DNA from: an uncultured Clostridia bacterium
GTDB taxonomy: Bacteria > Bacillota > Clostridia > Oscillospirales > Ruminococcaceae
Direction of reading: 5' to 3'
Length of the DNA stretch: 5,320 bases
Assembly: GCA_947177695.1 (NCBI GenBank)
Contig: CAMWVO010000171.1
Coordinates: 1 to 5,320, forward strand
Below, in pieces: positions 4,464 to 5,320 of this stretch. The stretch's first letter is position 1, and every line of letters starts with the position of its first letter. Both the position numbers and the translations under genes were made by a program. The notes beneath the pieces are model-generated. The model worked only from the letters and a program-made list of their open reading frames with translations. It was not told the DNA's origin and searched no databases.

Positions 4464-5320
4464 AATGCAAGAATTAATTGTAAATATACTGCTTTCCGTT
4501 GTAATAATAACCGCCGCCGTGCTCCGCTTTGTTATCGGCAGAAAGGGCGGAATGAAAAATAAACAGAAAACCATGCTTATGCGTATCCTTATTTCAGCGG
4601 CAATGCTTTTAGGTTTGCAATTCCTGCCTGCGGAAATTTTTGACCGTATTGACAAAATTCTTTTTCCCTCGGCGGGACGGATACTGCGCTTTTTGCTCTA
4701 CCTTGCCGACTATTTTGTTATCGGATATGACATTTTGAAAAAAGCCTGCAAGGGTATCAAAAACGGACAGGTTTTTGACGAAAATTTTCTCATGGCAGTT
4801 GCAACTATCGGCGCAATGGCGTTGGCTGTTTATGAAAACGGCGAGTACCTTGAGGGTATTGCGGTTATGCTTTTCTATCAGGTCGGCGAATGGTTCCAAG
4901 GCTATGCGGTGGGAAGAAGCCGCCGAAATATCAGCGAGTTAATGGATATTCGTCCCGATTACGCAAACGTTGAGCGGAACGGAAAGCTGGAACAGGTTGA
5001 CCCCGACGAGATAGAGGTAGGCAGCATTATAATTGTTCAGCCTGGGGAAAAAGTGCCTATAGACGGTATTGTTACGGAGGGTGAATCAAGCCTTAACACG
5101 GGAGCCTTGACAGGTGAAAGCTTACCTCGTGAAGTGAAGTCTGGCGACGAAATAATCAGCGGCTGTATTAATATGACAGGGGTGCTGAAAGTTCGTACAA
5201 CAAAGGAATTCGGCGAATCAACTGTATCAAAAATTTTGGATTTGGTGGAAAATGCAAGCTCTCGGAAATCAAAGTCGGAAGATTTTATTTCAAAATTTGC
5301 AAAGATATATACCCCCGCAG
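4464..5320 (+). CDS. Zn/Cd/Pb-type P1B ATPase (heavy-metal efflux pump), N-terminal part, cut by the window end
   Basis: The frame stays open from ATG 4464 to the window end (285 codons). AAAGGAG (4450-4456) lies seven bases before the start. The protein belongs to the ZntA/CadA group of ATP-driven metal exporters in the cytoplasmic membrane. Evidence: GQVFDENFLMAVATIGAMA (101-119), AVMLFYQVGEWFQ (133-145), RSRRNISELMDIRPDYANV (151-169), and the actuator domain with PGEKVPIDG (193-201) and TGES (216-219). The DKTG phosphorylation site and the membrane CPC motif lie beyond the window, so metal specificity and intactness are unverified. No N-terminal HMA domain is present; the gene upstream provides one separately. 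Hydrophobic segments lie at about 3-25, 38-56, 70-92, 104-124 and 128-145, one more than the usual four before the actuator domain. A second possible start is M30 (ATG 4551), which would remove the extra helix, but 4464 has the better ribosome binding site. Confidence 0.9.

Noticed and set aside
4422..4899. Minus-strand frames of 77 and 96 codons opposite the P-type ATPase start
   Set aside because: They oppose a clear P1B ATPase coding frame with conserved motifs and have no support of their own.

Overview
The window reads as a piece of chromosome from a low-to-moderate-GC, Gram-positive anaerobe, most likely a gut-type Clostridia member (Oscillospiraceae/Lachnospiraceae-like). This rests on GGAGG/AAAGGAG ribosome binding sites, sigma-A type promoters with 17-base spacers, AT-rich intergenic DNA, compact rho-independent terminators, and the mix of AraC regulators, a cytoplasmic GH2 enzyme and a metal-efflux operon. 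The taxonomic call is inference. I see no IS element, tRNA, rRNA or CRISPR array.

Left half (1-2610), carbohydrate use: an AraC/XylS regulator with a cupin-type sensor domain (82-885, +) converges on a family 2 glycoside hydrolase (889-2610, -), with only 3 bases between their stop codons. The hydrolase has both catalytic glutamates (E400, E497) and no signal peptide, so it should act on imported oligosaccharides in the cytoplasm.

Middle (2611-2931): a 321-base divergent control region. It holds the GH2 promoter with a 27-bp dyad over its -35 box, five same-strand TGCAAT elements mostly 43-46 bases apart, an extended -10 promoter for the next gene, and a stable leader hairpin just before that gene's ribosome binding site.

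Right half (2932-5320), metal homeostasis: a second AraC-family regulator (2932-3933) ends at a strong terminator. A densely built control region follows: two perfect 17-bp direct repeats on a 21-bp period, a TTGACT-17-TATACT promoter, and a dyad with a TGAA-N6-TTCA core of the ArsR/SmtB/CzrA operator type. It drives a small metallochaperone-like HMA protein with a DCANC site (4152-4370). After a terminator-like hairpin comes a Zn/Cd-type P1B ATPase (4464 to beyond the window end).

Proposed working model (inference): the ATPase exports a soft divalent metal such as Zn, Cd or Pb. Its usual N-terminal HMA domain is supplied in trans by the 72-residue protein. The intercistronic hairpin gives more HMA protein than pump. 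The AraC regulator works from the direct repeats, and an ArsR-type repressor encoded elsewhere may act at the dyad. This apparent two-regulator promoter and the split HMA/ATPase layout with an extra N-terminal helix on the pump are the most interesting parts of the window.
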